Shown: positions 1-5,707 of the stretch, piece by piece
Layout of the letters: every line of letters begins with the position of its first letter
Position numbering within the stretch: position 1 is the stretch's first letter
Assembly: GCA_003230195.1 (NCBI GenBank)
Contig: QIHH01000020.1
Location: 1-10,294 of the forward strand
Source: Gammaproteobacteria bacterium
GTDB taxonomy: Bacteria; Pseudomonadota; Gammaproteobacteria; SZUA-140
Length of the DNA stretch: 10,294 bases
Direction of reading: 5' to 3'
The notes under the pieces: generated by a model
Databases searched by the model: none
The model's input: the letters and a program-made list of their open reading frames with translations, nothing else
Told to the model about the DNA's origin: nothing
Program-made: the position numbers and the translations under genes

Positions 1-1
1 T

Positions 2-67
2 ATCGGTGCATTCAAGCAGATTGGTGGAGGTCGTAGTACCAGATATGAGATTTCGTTAGGGAATTAG
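2..67 (+). CDS. C-terminal fragment of an unidentified protein, possibly a winged-helix tail
   Basis: Only the last 21 codons and the TAG stop are inside the window; the gene starts upstream of the left edge. The frame reads IGAFKQIGGGRSTRYEISLG plus a final N. The GGGRSTRYE segment resembles the wing of winged-helix domains that end Fic-type or AlbA_2-type regulator proteins, where a similar Gly-Arg-Ser-Thr-aromatic run is common. That is recalled family resemblance from a very short stretch, so function is not assigned. The other two plus frames close early or lack this composition. It could also be a chance open frame. Confidence 0.4.
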   Translation: MGAFKQIGGGRSTRYEISLGN

Positions 68-130
68 AGAACTACATTGTTTTTTGAAAAATATTGAGCA
101 ATTTTAAGAACTAATTAGCAAGAGGTAATG

Positions 131-325
131 CTAGGAATCAACTTCCTTCATATGACTGTCAGATAAGCCATCCATGATGCCTTGCTTTTCGAGCTGACGG
201 ACAATTTTGGGATCATGCCCCCTTCTCGCTCTGTTTTCAGTCTCTGGCTTTCTGTTCTGGCATTTTCCAGAGACAATCAGGGCAATTGCTACGCATATCG
301 TGCAGCTTAAACAAACTCGGAACAA
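131..325 (-). CDS. Doubtful small ORF, 64 codons, hydrophobic Cys-rich N-terminus
   Basis: This open frame starts with TTG and has no convincing ribosome binding site upstream. The product begins with a stretch resembling a signal peptide or membrane anchor (residues 1-20, with Cys at 5, 8 and 11 and a fourth Cys at 22). A charged, Arg/Lys/Glu-rich hydrophilic tail of about 40 residues follows. The Cys at 22 is preceded by Ser-Gly-Lys, so it is not a proper lipobox. I recognise no family. The hydrophobic-then-charged layout is what a small exported peptide would show, but the rare start codon and weak initiation signals make a chance ORF equally likely. It would converge on the gene fragment at the left edge. 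Confidence 0.25.
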   Translation of the reverse strand: MFRVCLSCTICVAIALIVSGKCQNRKPETENRARRGHDPKIVRQLEKQGIMDGLSDSHMKEVDS

Positions 326-433
326 ATAAACTCAAGATTAGTCTTTCTGCGCCGATAAGTCGCCACTTTATTCATTCACAAATCAATGAATTCAAAGAGT
401 TAACAGTTCCTAAGATCTATCACATCAATATTT

Positions 434-464
434 TTGTGTTTAATTCGATACTTTTTGCTAAAAT
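434..464 (+). promoter_or_regulatory. Candidate extended -10 promoter for the DUF5658/lipoprotein pair
   Basis: TGCTAAAAT at 456-464 fits an extended -10 element (TG, one base, then TAAAAT at 459-464). A weak -35-like TTGTGT lies at 434-439 with a 19-base spacer; extended -10 promoters tolerate a poor -35. Transcription would start near 471, about 30 bases before the ATG at 502. This is a consensus match by eye only. Confidence 0.45.
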
Positions 465-501
465 CACGCCGTGTTGCAAGACTCTGGGGATTGATGTACC
501 G

Positions 502-975
502 ATGGATATCACAATTGACTGTCAACGTCAGGGCATTGAGCGCAGATCACACGGGTTACGTACCTTTCTGTATAGCTTTAGCAAAAGCCGTCGCCACCAA
601 GCACGCCGCGAAATCTGCCTCAATACCTCGCACTACGCTGACAACAATCATGCACCAGTACTGTTTGCAATGACTATTGCGATTATGGGACTCTCCTGTA
701 CCGATGCCTTTTTCACCCTGATGCTGATACAGCAAGGTGCACAGGAAATGAACCCTGTGATGAATCGCTTGCTTGAAATTAATGTGCAGTTATTTGTGTC
801 TGTAAAACTGGCCATCACAGCATCTTGTCTTATCTTTATATTAGCGCATCGGAATTTTTGGTTGTTTAAACGCATCGTACGAACGTACTATATTCTGCCC
901 GCGCTCTTCTTAGGTTACTGTGCGCTGACTGCTCACCAGTTAAATATGCTAAACAACATGCCCTATATTTTGTGA
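502..975 (+). CDS. DUF5658-like inner-membrane protein
   Basis: The product has 157 residues. A basic cytoplasmic N-terminus (Arg-rich, roughly residues 13-37) is followed by three predicted membrane helices at about 52-75, 96-116 and 124-145. The signature resembles DUF5658 proteins as I know them: an Asp inside the first helix (D68, in CTDAFFTLMLIQQGA), then EMNPVMNRLLE, then a second helix beginning FVSVKLA. The function of this family is not established. The frame is open back to a TTG at 286, but I place the start at ATG 502. GGGGA at 486-490 lies 11 bases before it, the family-like N-terminus begins there, and the longer version adds unrelated sequence across the likely promoter. The lipoprotein gene starts 40 bases downstream on the same strand, suggesting cotranscription. 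Confidence 0.8.
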   Translation: MDITIDCQRQGIERRSHGLRTFLYSFSKSRRHQARREICLNTSHYADNNHAPVLFAMTIAIMGLSCTDAFFTLMLIQQGAQEMNPVMNRLLEINVQLFVSVKLAITASCLIFILAHRNFWLFKRIVRTYYILPALFLGYCALTAHQLNMLNNMPYIL

Positions 976-1015
976 AAAAATTACCACTGATCGATACACT
1001 GCGGAGTTCTACATC

Positions 1016-1636
1016 ATGATAACCAATAACCAATTAATGCTTGCCACCGCTTGCCTCTTTTCTGTTGCATTACTGAGTGGCTGCGTTTCAAAAAGCACCG
1101 TGTCTGACAATAACATTGAGACTTCACCTGTGGTGGAGGTTGTTGAGGCCTCAGCAGTAACAGAGCCGGAGATTGCTGAAATCATCGAAGTAGAAGATGC
1201 CATCAAAGCGATTGAGTCGATCAAAACGGTTGGCATCACAGATGCCAATGAAGCAGATGCACCCAAGGTCACCACCACAAAAGATGGTGTTGTTGTGATC
1301 CCTTTAGGTACATCACTTGAAGAGGTTGCTGCAGCAACGGCAAAACCAGTTGCGCTACCGAATATTCCCAATATTGCGAAGGCCCTTGCTAACCATCAGA
1401 ACAGTATGTGGCATAGTCGCTCATTCACCTATAGCATCTATCTTGGTGGTCACCTCAATGCTGAATATTCACAGGAAAAAAATGCTTTAACCATTATTAA
1501 CCAAGCCGATGAAGCAAACCAGTTCGCCTGCCAATACTCAACTAAGAATGGCGGTTTAGCCAGCATTAAAGACGATGAAGTTTCTGCCTGCCATTCACTC
1601 GCTAATGAATTGCAGAGTTACCTAGATGAAGAATAA
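1016..1636 (+). CDS. Hypothetical lipoprotein, 206 aa
   Basis: GGAG at 1003-1006, nine bases before the ATG, fixes the start. Residues 1-22 form a lipoprotein signal peptide ending in the lipobox LLSGC, so Cys23 should be lipidated. Val and Ser follow the Cys, with no Asp at +2, which in the E. coli Lol rule points to the outer membrane. Residues 35-70 are Glu/Val/Ile-rich and acidic, like a flexible spacer. The C-terminal part (about 125-206) looks like a small folded domain with a Trp, several Tyr and two cysteines (C172 and C192) spaced to allow a periplasmic disulfide. I do not recognise a family for this domain. The DUF5658-like gene lies 40 bases upstream and an intrinsic terminator lies 195 bases downstream, beyond an inserted foldback element. 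The minus-strand open frame under its first half looks like a shadow. Confidence 0.8.
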   Translation: MITNNQLMLATACLFSVALLSGCVSKSTVSDNNIETSPVVEVVEASAVTEPEIAEIIEVEDAIKAIESIKTVGITDANEADAPKVTTTKDGVVVIPLGTSLEEVAAATAKPVALPNIPNIAKALANHQNSMWHSRSFTYSIYLGGHLNAEYSQEKNALTIINQADEANQFACQYSTKNGGLASIKDDEVSACHSLANELQSYLDEE

Positions 1637-1658
1637 AGCCTAAGAGGTTGACCACTTA

Positions 1659-1685
1659 AGGGCATCTCTATTAATTCTGGACGTG
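1659..1685 (+). repeat. Left terminal inverted repeat of the foldback element
   Basis: It pairs with 1798-1825. One mismatch (T against C at the seventh base) occurs within the outer 19 bases, then a one-base gap and two further mismatches. It is preceded directly by the TTA of the presumed target duplication. Confidence 0.8.
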
Positions 1686-1797
1686 GTAGATTGAATTCAA
1701 AATTTGTTACATCAAGGCGTCAATAGCAGGTAATACCCAAGGGGGCACACCGTAGCGGGACTATTGCCAAAATTGACAGAATTTGGGATTTAAGCTG

Positions 1798-1825
1798 CGC
1801 GTTCATGAATTAATAGAGGTGCCCT
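1798..1825 (-). repeat. Right terminal inverted repeat of the foldback element
   Basis: This is the reverse complement of the left repeat, as described there, and is followed directly by TTA at 1826-1828. The near-identity of the ends suggests an insertion that is not very old. Confidence 0.8.
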
Positions 1826-1830
1826 TTAAG

Positions 1831-1864
1831 AAGCCTGGAAGCGTTATCTTCCGGGCTTTTTTTT
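1831..1864 (+). terminator. Intrinsic terminator of the lipoprotein operon
   Basis: An 11-bp stem pairs AAGCCTGGAAG (1831-1841) with CTTCCGGGCTT (1848-1858), with a single T-G wobble and a 6-base loop. Eight T residues (1857-1864) follow. The polarity fits the plus-strand lipoprotein gene ending at 1636; the foldback element now lies between stop codon and terminator. Read on the minus strand it lacks a good U-tract, so it is at best a weak terminator for the outer-membrane gene that ends at 1901. Confidence 0.85.
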
Positions 1865-1900
1865 GCCTTACTGGAGCGGGAACAGGTTCGTTCAAAGTTC

Positions 1901-3196
1901 TCAGAACATTCCTCTTGAACTAAAATAAACGGCAACATCTTTTATATCCAATGCGTATGCCGCGTCAAAGCGCAGGTCGACATTCATAAAAGATTTCACT
2001 TTATAACGCAATCCAAATCCGGCACTTGATTTCAGATCACTCACGTCAATGGTGCGATTATCATCATAGGCATTACCAATATCCACAAACAACACACCAC
2101 GACTATCAAAATTCCCTCTGATGGGTGATAAATACTCAAGGTTCAGTGCGAAAAATGACTCACCAGTAAAAATGCCTTTTTCGTATCCACGGATAGTATT
2201 GCTACCGCCCACTGCAAAGAAATCGCCGCTAAGTGGCAACCTGCCACCAGAAAACCCCATTAAAAATTGCGCATTGAGATTGTGGTGCCGCTCGCCATTT
2301 AAATAGTGGTAACGGCGATAATAGAAATTATTCTGCGTAAATGTTTCATCAGAACCTAGCATTCGAGCACCAATCTGAATCGAATAGCCATATTCAGTCC
2401 CTTCACGGCTATAGAGGTAATCATGGACTCGGCCATAAGCAAGCCCCAGATCTAAACCAACCGAAACACCATCACTGTAAAGATCTGGCTGACCACTGAC
2501 ATAGTTATATTTAGCTTCTCGCCAAAAAGGACCCACACTTGCCGACCATCCAGTACTTGGGCTATCTTTCCTCAACCAGCGATTGATCGCAAAGTTAAAT
2601 GCGCTGTAATCTCGACTATAGATTGAGGTGATGCCTTGTATTGTTTTATCTTCTACCGGTGTATCAGAGTAGCGCATCGCTACTCGCAAACCAACAGCGC
2701 TACCGGATATTCTGGGATAATCGTAACTAACATGAAATTCATTTGATTTACCCAATGAATCGCAACAGCCATCAACTTTTTTATAGGTTAAGCGTAAACG
2801 CTGATTCAAACCACCAAGATTATCCATCTTCAGACGAACACCATAACTGATGTCACCATCCGCCGAACGGTCTAATCTTGGCAGAGGGAAAATATAGTAT
2901 TTCTCACTCACCATCATCTGCAATATCTGCCGATTATCTATCGCTATCAGATCCGCATAGACAAATTTAAATAGCCGCAGATCCATAATCGCCTGGCGGT
3001 CATTTTCAATCAGCAGAAGATCGACAGGGTCACCTACCTTCAGCTGCATTTCCTGTAGCATCACAGTAGGCTTGGTTTTTTCATTACCGACAAAACGTAT
3101 CTCATCGATTATTGGTGGTGTGTTAGCTATTACCAGCGGTGAAATAAAGACAAGCCAAGCGAGGCAATAGCATGATTTTCGTAATAAAAAAAACAT
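1901..3196 (-). CDS. Omp85/BamA-superfamily outer-membrane protein with a single POTRA domain
   Basis: The product has 431 residues. Residues 1-24 are a signal peptide ending LVIA before Asn25. One POTRA-like domain follows (about 28-97, starting PPIIDEIRFVGNEKTKPTVM). The rest (about 100-431) alternates polar and hydrophobic residues like a 16-strand beta-barrel. The loop-6 motif IRGY (335-338, within GGSNTIRGYEKG) and a C-terminal Phe are hallmarks of BamA/TamA-type barrels. Canonical BamA has five POTRA domains and TamA three, at 570-800 residues, so this is a compact relative and neither of those. Substrate and role are unknown; protein insertion or lipid/protein export is typical of the superfamily. 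I chose ATG 3196 over the in-frame start at 3301 because the signal peptide begins exactly there. It is divergent from ettA. A Cys-Cys pair (144-145) lies in a probable surface loop. Confidence 0.87.
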   Translation of the reverse strand: MFFLLRKSCYCLAWLVFISPLVIANTPPIIDEIRFVGNEKTKPTVMLQEMQLKVGDPVDLLLIENDRQAIMDLRLFKFVYADLIAIDNRQILQMMVSEKYYIFPLPRLDRSADGDISYGVRLKMDNLGGLNQRLRLTYKKVDGCCDSLGKSNEFHVSYDYPRISGSAVGLRVAMRYSDTPVEDKTIQGITSIYSRDYSAFNFAINRWLRKDSPSTGWSASVGPFWREAKYNYVSGQPDLYSDGVSVGLDLGLAYGRVHDYLYSREGTEYGYSIQIGARMLGSDETFTQNNFYYRRYHYLNGERHHNLNAQFLMGFSGGRLPLSGDFFAVGGSNTIRGYEKGIFTGESFFALNLEYLSPIRGNFDSRGVLFVDIGNAYDDNRTIDVSDLKSSAGFGLRYKVKSFMNVDLRFDAAYALDIKDVAVYFSSRGMF

Positions 3197-3315
3197 GGTC
3201 ACATCTTTAAACAGAAACCGTGCAGGAAACCGTTTATTTGTAGTATATTTAGTATTAATAGCGGCCAATTGGCAGTTCACGCAAGCCCCGAAAGGCATCA
3301 TTTACTGGAATAAAA
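3197..3315. promoter_or_regulatory. Divergent intergenic region between the Omp85 gene and ettA
   Basis: These 119 bases must carry the start signals for both divergent genes. The AT-rich core (about 3233-3260) contains TATACT on the minus strand (plus positions 3242-3247), a good -10 about 45 bases before the Omp85 start, with a weak upstream TTGGCC. The same core holds TATATT on the plus strand (3244-3249), which could serve ettA, but I see no good -35 for it. GGAA at 3307-3310 is the likely ettA ribosome binding site. The assignments are by eye. Confidence 0.35.
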
Positions 3316-4983
3316 ATGGCTCAATACATCTATACAATGAACGGTGTTGGTAAGGTAGTCCCACCCAAACGTGAGATACTCAAAGATATATCTCTCTCTT
3401 TTTTCCCAGGGGCCAAGATTGGCGTACTTGGGCTGAATGGCTCAGGAAAATCAACATTGCTGCGCATTATGGCGGGTATCGATACCGAACACCATGGCGA
3501 AGCAAGGCCACAGGCTGGGATACGCGTTGGCTACCTGCCACAGGAACCACAACTGGACCCTACTAAAGACGTTCGCGGCAATGTTGAAGAGGCGCTGGCG
3601 GAAGTCAAAGAAGCGATGGCTCGCCTTGATCAAGTCTACGCGGCTTACGCCGAAGCCGATGCCGACTTTGATGCACTTGCTAAAGAACAGGCAACGCTTG
3701 AGAACATCATCCAAGCGGCGGATGCACATAATCTTGACCGCAAACTAGAGATCGCTGCCGACGCCCTGCGCCTGCCACCGTGGGATGCCGATGTCACCAA
3801 ACTCTCTGGTGGTGAGCGCCGTCGTGTCGCGCTGTGTCGCCTGATCCTGTCGGCACCCGATATGATGTTGCTTGATGAGCCGACCAACCATCTCGATGCC
3901 GAATCTGTCGCCTGGCTGGAGCAGTTCCTACGTGAATACGAAGGCACTGTGGTTGCTGTCACCCATGATCGTTACTTTCTTGATAACGTCGCCGGCTGGA
4001 TTCTGGAGCTGGATCGTGGCCATGGTATCCCGTGGGAGGGCAACTACTCCTCTTGGCTAGAGCAGAAAGGGGTTCGTCTACAACAAGAAGAGAAAAGCGA
4101 AGGCGCACGCATCAAGGCCATGAAAACAGAGCTGGAGTGGGTTCGCAGCAATGCCAAAGGACGTCACGCCAAAAGCAAGGCGCGTATCGCTCGCTATGAG
4201 GAGCTGGCTAACCAGAACTTTGAAAAACGTAACGAGACCAATGAACTGTTTATTCCACCGGGGCCTCGCCTTGGTGATAACGTGATTGAAGCGATCGATG
4301 TCAGGAAAGGGTTTGGCGATCGCCTACTGTTCGATGGTCTCAACTTCACTCTGCCACCCGGTGGCATTGTCGGCATCATCGGCCCCAACGGCGCGGGCAA
4401 ATCAACCCTCTTCAAAATGATTATGGGGATTGAAAAACCAGATAGCGGTACACTGCGCATTGGAGAGACGGTACAACTCGCTTACGTTGATCAAAGCCGT
4501 GATGCGCTGGATGATAATAAAACCGCGTGGGAAGAGATCTCAGATGGACAGGATTTCATTACCGTTAATGGCATGGAAATTAACTCCCGTGCCTATCTTG
4601 GCCGTTTTAATTTCAAGGGTTCAGACCAGCAAAAACGTGTCGGTGACCTGTCTGGTGGTGAACGCAATCGTCTACACCAGGCAAAGCTACTACAAAGTGG
4701 TGGCAATGTGCTGCTACTTGATGAGCCAACCAATGATCTCGATATTGAGACCCTGCGCGCACTGGAAAATGCACTACTGGAATTTGCAGGCTGCGCGGTA
4801 GTGATCTCACATGATCGCTGGTTTCTTGATCGCATTGCCACCCACATACTCGCCTTCGAAAGTGATAGTCATATCGAATGGTTTGAAGGTAACTTTGCGG
4901 ATTACGAAGAAGACAAGAAACGCCGTCTCGGTGACGAAGCGGTGTCACAACCTAAGCGGATTACCTATAAAAAATTTGGTTAA
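3316..4983 (+). CDS. ettA: Energy-dependent translational throttle protein EttA (ABC-F ATPase)
   Basis: At 555 residues it matches the length of E. coli EttA as I recall it. It binds the ribosomal E site and, according to the ATP/ADP ratio, restrains or permits the first elongation steps. Two ABC domains are complete. The first has Walker A GLNGSGKS (39-46), signature LSGGER (163-168) and Walker B ending in catalytic E188 followed by PTNHLD. The second has Walker A GPNGAGKS (356-363), signature LSGGER (445-450) and E470 followed by PTNDLD. Between them lies the charged P-site interaction linker (about 245-310, including ELEWVR and KGRHAKSKAR). The opening MAQYIYTMNGVGKVVPPKRE is the EttA N-terminus, which supports the ATG with GGAA five bases upstream. 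All ATPase residues are intact, so it should be functional. No transmembrane segments are seen; it is a cytosolic protein and not a transporter. Confidence 0.97.
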   Translation: MAQYIYTMNGVGKVVPPKREILKDISLSFFPGAKIGVLGLNGSGKSTLLRIMAGIDTEHHGEARPQAGIRVGYLPQEPQLDPTKDVRGNVEEALAEVKEAMARLDQVYAAYAEADADFDALAKEQATLENIIQAADAHNLDRKLEIAADALRLPPWDADVTKLSGGERRRVALCRLILSAPDMMLLDEPTNHLDAESVAWLEQFLREYEGTVVAVTHDRYFLDNVAGWILELDRGHGIPWEGNYSSWLEQKGVRLQQEEKSEGARIKAMKTELEWVRSNAKGRHAKSKARIARYEELANQNFEKRNETNELFIPPGPRLGDNVIEAIDVRKGFGDRLLFDGLNFTLPPGGIVGIIGPNGAGKSTLFKMIMGIEKPDSGTLRIGETVQLAYVDQSRDALDDNKTAWEEISDGQDFITVNGMEINSRAYLGRFNFKGSDQQKRVGDLSGGERNRLHQAKLLQSGGNVLLLDEPTNDLDIETLRALENALLEFAGCAVVISHDRWFLDRIATHILAFESDSHIEWFEGNFADYEEDKKRRLGDEAVSQPKRITYKKFG

Positions 4984-4986
4984 AAG

Positions 4987-5016
4987 TGCAGCCGGTGGGC
5001 TTCGCACCTACCTGCA
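4987..5016. repeat. REP-like interrupted hairpin downstream of ettA
   Basis: The outer arm TGCAG (4987-4991) pairs with CTGCA (5012-5016), and the inner arm GGTG (4994-4997) pairs with CACC (5005-5008), with a small internal bulge. Read on the minus strand the inner hairpin is directly preceded by GTAG, the tetranucleotide typical of REP elements. No T-run follows on the plus strand, so it is not a standard terminator for ettA. Only one copy is in the window, so repeat status is unproven. Confidence 0.35.
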
Positions 5017-5053
5017 TATCTGCTCTCGACTTTTATATCAGTAAAAAACCCTT

Positions 5054-5059
5054 TATTAT
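5054..5059 (+). promoter_or_regulatory. Weak candidate -10 for the cyclophilin/lpxH pair
   Basis: TATTAT lies 34 bases before the cyclophilin ATG in an AT-rich stretch. No good -35 is visible at the right distance (TTTTAT at 5031-5036 is the best). Position and composition fit a promoter, but the match is weak. Confidence 0.25.
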
Positions 5060-5093
5060 GATCCAATTCAAACTCAATTAATGGTGTTAAATA

Positions 5094-5687
5094 ATGATTA
5101 AACGACTATTAAAGCGCTCTATTTTTGCCCTGCTAGCCACTGTATTCGCATATTCAACAGCCGCTCATGCCAATGACAAAGTTGAAGTCACGGTGACAAC
5201 CAATATGGGGAATATTACAATTGTTTTAGATGCGGCAAAGGCACCGGTAACCGTCAAAAACTTTCTACGTTACGTCGATGAAGGCTATTATGAAGGCACC
5301 ACTTTTCACCGCGTCATCCCGGATTTTATGGTTCAGGGTGGTGGTTTTGATAAGAATTATGACAAAAAACCCACCCATGACACTATCATGAATGAAGCCG
5401 ATAACGGCCTGAAAAATAATCGTGGCACCATCGCGATGGCGCGCACCAATGCGCCACATTCTGCCAGCGCGCAATTTTTTATTAACGTAAAAGACAACGA
5501 TTTCCTCAATCACACCGCTAAAAACTCGCGCGGCTGGGGTTATACCGTATTTGGTGAGGTGATCAAAGGGATGAAGATTGTTGATCAGATCCAGCATGTT
5601 AGAACCGGTCGCGGTGGCCCCTTCCCAACTGACGTGCCTAAAAAGATGATCGTTATCGAGAAAGTCACCCGCCTGATTGCAAAATAA
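5094..5687 (+). CDS. Exported cyclophilin-type peptidyl-prolyl cis-trans isomerase
   Basis: The product has 197 residues. Residues 1-26 form a Sec signal peptide (MIKRLLKRS, hydrophobic core, cleavage after AHA), so the enzyme should act in the periplasm, accelerating proline isomerisation during envelope protein folding. The cyclophilin domain (about 29-195) is complete. It has FHRVIPDFMVQGGGF (71-85) with catalytic Arg73 plus Phe78 and Gln81, then RGTIAMART and SASAQFFINV. The site of the cyclosporin-binding Trp of human CypA appears to carry Phe in DNDFLNH. The core, including GWGY, resembles E. coli PpiB, yet the protein carries a PpiA-like signal peptide, so I give no symbol. The start ATG has GGTG at 5083-5086, seven bases upstream. 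lpxH starts 20 bases downstream, matching the ppiB-lpxH order known in E. coli. Confidence 0.93.
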   Translation: MIKRLLKRSIFALLATVFAYSTAAHANDKVEVTVTTNMGNITIVLDAAKAPVTVKNFLRYVDEGYYEGTTFHRVIPDFMVQGGGFDKNYDKKPTHDTIMNEADNGLKNNRGTIAMARTNAPHSASAQFFINVKDNDFLNHTAKNSRGWGYTVFGEVIKGMKIVDQIQHVRTGRGGPFPTDVPKKMIVIEKVTRLIAK

Positions 5688-5700
5688 AGAGTGGCACTCT
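5688..5700. repeat. 13-bp perfect palindrome between the cyclophilin gene and lpxH
   Basis: AGAGTG, one central base, CACTCT. It starts at the base after the cyclophilin stop codon and ends eight bases before the lpxH ATG, where a ribosome binding site would be expected. It could be an operator-like site, a translational-coupling structure, or chance in a short spacer. Confidence 0.4.
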
Positions 5701-5707
5701 ATCTGAA

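Larger units (their letters stand above)
1659..1825. mobile_element. MITE-like non-autonomous foldback element, 167 bp
   Basis: The ends are terminal inverted repeats. The left end (1659-1685) begins AGGGCATCTCTATTAATTC; the right end read in reverse (1825 down to 1798) begins AGGGCACCTCTATTAATTC. The first 19 bases differ at one position, and the match extends to about 27 bases with a one-base gap. Both ends are flanked by the same trinucleotide TTA (1656-1658 and 1826-1828), read as a 3-bp target duplication. The interior is also imperfectly self-complementary, for example CAATAG at 1721-1726 and CTATTG at 1761-1766, centred near the element's midpoint, so the whole unit may fold back. It has no coding capacity. 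A 3-bp TNA-type duplication is known for some IS5-family groups such as IS1031, so mobilisation by such a transposase is an inference. Confidence 0.8.

Noticed and set aside
68..130. Possible terminator in the AT-rich stretch after the left-edge gene fragment.
   Set aside because: Only short AT-only pairings (ATTG/CAAT with flanking A and T runs) can be drawn; there is no GC stem followed by T residues.
371..390. TTCATT/AATGAA inverted repeat upstream of the DUF5658-like gene.
   Set aside because: Six-base arms in AT-rich sequence with an 8-base gap are likely by chance, and it lies about 70 bases upstream of the candidate promoter.
286..501. N-terminal extension of the DUF5658-like protein from a TTG at 286 (72 more residues).
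   Set aside because: The added residues show no family match, cover the likely extended -10 promoter, and the ATG at 502 has a purine-rich GGGGA upstream and gives the expected basic N-terminus.
1009..1371. 120-codon minus-strand open frame opposite the lipoprotein gene.
   Set aside because: Its Ser/Thr/Val/Ala-rich composition is what the reverse strand of the Glu/Val/Ala-rich coding sequence would give. The plus-strand gene has a proper ribosome binding site, lipobox and terminator.
3197..3301. N-terminal extension of the Omp85 protein from a start at 3301.
   Set aside because: It would put 35 residues in front of a clear signal peptide and run through the divergent promoter region towards ettA. 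The ATG at 3196 starts the signal peptide directly.
4613..4948. 111-codon minus-strand open frame, and other open frames over 80 codons inside ettA and mfd.
   Set aside because: They lie fully inside strongly conserved genes, overlap one another, and show Arg/Ser-rich shadow composition with no recognisable domain.
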